A DNA stretch of 7,929 nucleotides from the NCBI GenBank assembly GCA_964403185.1, contig CAYOFK010000138.1, forward strand, positions 1 to 7,929. The letters run 5' to 3'. Of this stretch, positions 6,815 through 7,929 are shown in pieces. Each line of letters starts with the position of its first letter. Position 1 is the first letter of the stretch. The translations under genes were made by a program, and so were the position numbers. The notes under the pieces were generated by a model. It did not search any database. It worked only from the letters and a program-made list of their open reading frames with translations, and was not told where the DNA came from. The DNA is from CAYOFK01 sp964403185. Lineage in GTDB: Bacteria; Bacteroidota; Bacteroidia; Bacteroidales; VadinHA17.

Positions 6815-7877
6815 AATTTACAATTTGATTGGTAAAGAGATCCTCTTCATTTCCAATAAAGGATACCCTGATGGGAACATAGTACCATGCCCGTTCCATT
6901 GGGTGTACAATATTATGAAACTTTTGCAGCCTGATGGCATCTTTTTCGGTTGTGACAATGATTTTTTTCGGACTTTCAAGTTTATTAAAACTATCCAGAA
7001 TGTGGTAGATGTCCTTTAAACTGAAAGTGTGATGATCGGGATACTTCAATTCAGTAATTTTGGGTGAATAACCACGGATGTATTTCTTAAGGAGCCTTGA
7101 ATGTGCAATACCGGTTACCATCAGAATATCAAACTTATTTTTTCTGAATTCATCCCTGTCAACTGTCTCTCCATCGTGTTCATAAACATGAAATAATCCA
7201 TCGTATTTAATGGAAGTAAAATAGAGGGTTTGGTATGCAAAAAGCCTGAGATCTTTCTGAATGAGCCGTTGATCGATGGGTTTGATATTTTCCGGGCATT
7301 TGGTTACAACCACTATATGAGCCCTTTTTTTCTCACATACCGGTTCTCTCAATCTTCCAAAGGGAAGAAAGTTTTCAGAGGAGACGGGACTGTTGTAGTC
7401 AATGAGGAGAATTGATAAGCCCGGTTTCACATAGCGGTGCTGGAAGGCATCATCCAGAAGGATCACATTAAGTCCGGCATCATTTTTAAGCATTTCCTGT
7501 ATTCCATGTACCCGTTTTTTATCCACTGCAACCGTGATATCCGGGAATTTCCTTTTAATTTGAAGCGGTTCATCCCCTGCCTCCTCAGCAGTGGATGATG
7601 TGTGCACATAGCGAAAATTGTTGGTAGAACGCTTATAACCACGACTCAACGTTGCCACTAAAAAACGATCTTTCAGGATTGAAACCAGGTATTCTGTAAA
7701 CGGGGTTTTCCCGGTTCCTCCTGCAGTGAGATTGCCAACAGAGATCACCGGAAGGTCAAACTCTTCAGATTTCAGTAAATGCAAATCGAACAGTGCATTT
7801 CTAATACCAACAGCGATCCCGTAGATCAGAGAAAATGGCCAGAGAAAATACTCATAAAATCTTTTTGACGGATTCAC
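6777..7877 (-). CDS. lpxK: Tetraacyldisaccharide 4'-kinase LpxK
   Basis: LpxK phosphorylates the 4' position of the tetraacyldisaccharide-1-phosphate lipid A precursor with ATP, the sixth step of the Raetz pathway, at the inner face of the inner membrane. The 366 residues begin with a hydrophobic, amphipathic segment (about 9-26, FLWPFSLIYGIAVG) for membrane contact. The Walker A loop is GGTGKTP (53-59). Then come LSRGYKR (77-83), GDEP (101-104) with the Asp that is catalytic in characterised LpxK, the Walker B region LDDAFQHR (141-148), FGRLREP (173-179), PDHHTF (280-285) with the conserved histidines, and TTEKDA (309-314). The start is GTG at 7877: an in-frame TGA at 7889-7887 rules out a start further upstream, and homology begins soon after. 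No strong ribosome-binding site is visible. It is the first gene of the lpxK-punA-MFS operon within this window; any gene further upstream lies off the right edge. All key motifs are intact. Confidence 0.96.
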   Translation of the reverse strand: MNPSKRFYEYFLWPFSLIYGIAVGIRNALFDLHLLKSEEFDLPVISVGNLTAGGTGKTPFTEYLVSILKDRFLVATLSRGYKRSTNNFRYVHTSSTAEEAGDEPLQIKRKFPDITVAVDKKRVHGIQEMLKNDAGLNVILLDDAFQHRYVKPGLSILLIDYNSPVSSENFLPFGRLREPVCEKKRAHIVVVTKCPENIKPIDQRLIQKDLRLFAYQTLYFTSIKYDGLFHVYEHDGETVDRDEFRKNKFDILMVTGIAHSRLLKKYIRGYSPKITELKYPDHHTFSLKDIYHILDSFNKLESPKKIIVTTEKDAIRLQKFHNIVHPMERAWYYVPIRVSFIGNEEDLFTNQIVNYVAKNKRNSILS

Positions 7878-7929
7878 AGCAGCCTTTCAGTTTATAAAAA
7901 GAGAATGTACACAGGGTTCAATATATTTC

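Noticed and set aside
6572..6835. 87-codon plus-strand frame across the punA/lpxK junction
   Set aside because: It is antisense to two clearly identified genes and has no motif of its own.
7878..7929. Possible 3' end of another operon gene upstream of lpxK on the minus strand
   Set aside because: Two minus-strand frames are open from the window edge, one to the TGA at 7889-7887, but only about 10-13 residues are visible and none is recognisable. No gene can be called.

Overview
The window looks like ordinary chromosome from a Gram-negative member of the Bacteroidota. The evidence is: an LpxK lipid A kinase, which means LPS; a secreted lamin-tail/FlgD-like protein of a kind typical of this phylum; A/T-rich leaders without Shine-Dalgarno sequences; and one good match to the Bacteroidota TTTG / TAnnTTTG promoter pattern. 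The order within the phylum cannot be read from this sequence. No mobile element, CRISPR array, tRNA or rRNA was seen, and codon use does not visibly change between genes.

Layout. Positions 2-670 (+) hold the 3' part of hflX, a ribosome-associated GTPase whose start lies left of the window. Positions 671-911 form a gene-free gap between two converging genes, with GC-rich hairpins that can serve as terminators for both. Positions 912-1895 (-) encode aspartate-semialdehyde dehydrogenase (asd). Positions 1896-2139 are a divergent intergenic region with a 13-bp perfect inverted repeat and a good promoter candidate for the rightward gene. Positions 2140-4791 (+) encode an 883-residue exported multidomain protein: a lectin/glucanase-like sandwich, then two Ig-like plus lamin-tail modules, then a FlgD/CHU_C-like C-terminal domain. 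Its stop codon overlaps the stop codon of the next gene, which runs the other way. Positions 4788-7877 (-) form a tight operon, transcribed as lpxK, then purine nucleoside phosphorylase, then an MFS transporter of the fosmidomycin-resistance-like type.

How the genes relate. Most are unrelated housekeeping functions: ribosome rescue, aspartate-family amino acid and diaminopimelate synthesis, lipid A synthesis and purine salvage. The three-gene operon is physically coupled, with a 38-bp overlap and then a 2-bp gap, so its products are probably made together although their pathways differ. The least understood products are the large surface protein and the coupled transporter. I found no convincing new system. 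The items worth a second look are the mutually exclusive hairpins after hflX, the inverted repeat upstream of asd, the Asp in the base-specificity position of the phosphorylase, the duplicated lamin-tail architecture and the transporter coupled to the phosphorylase gene.
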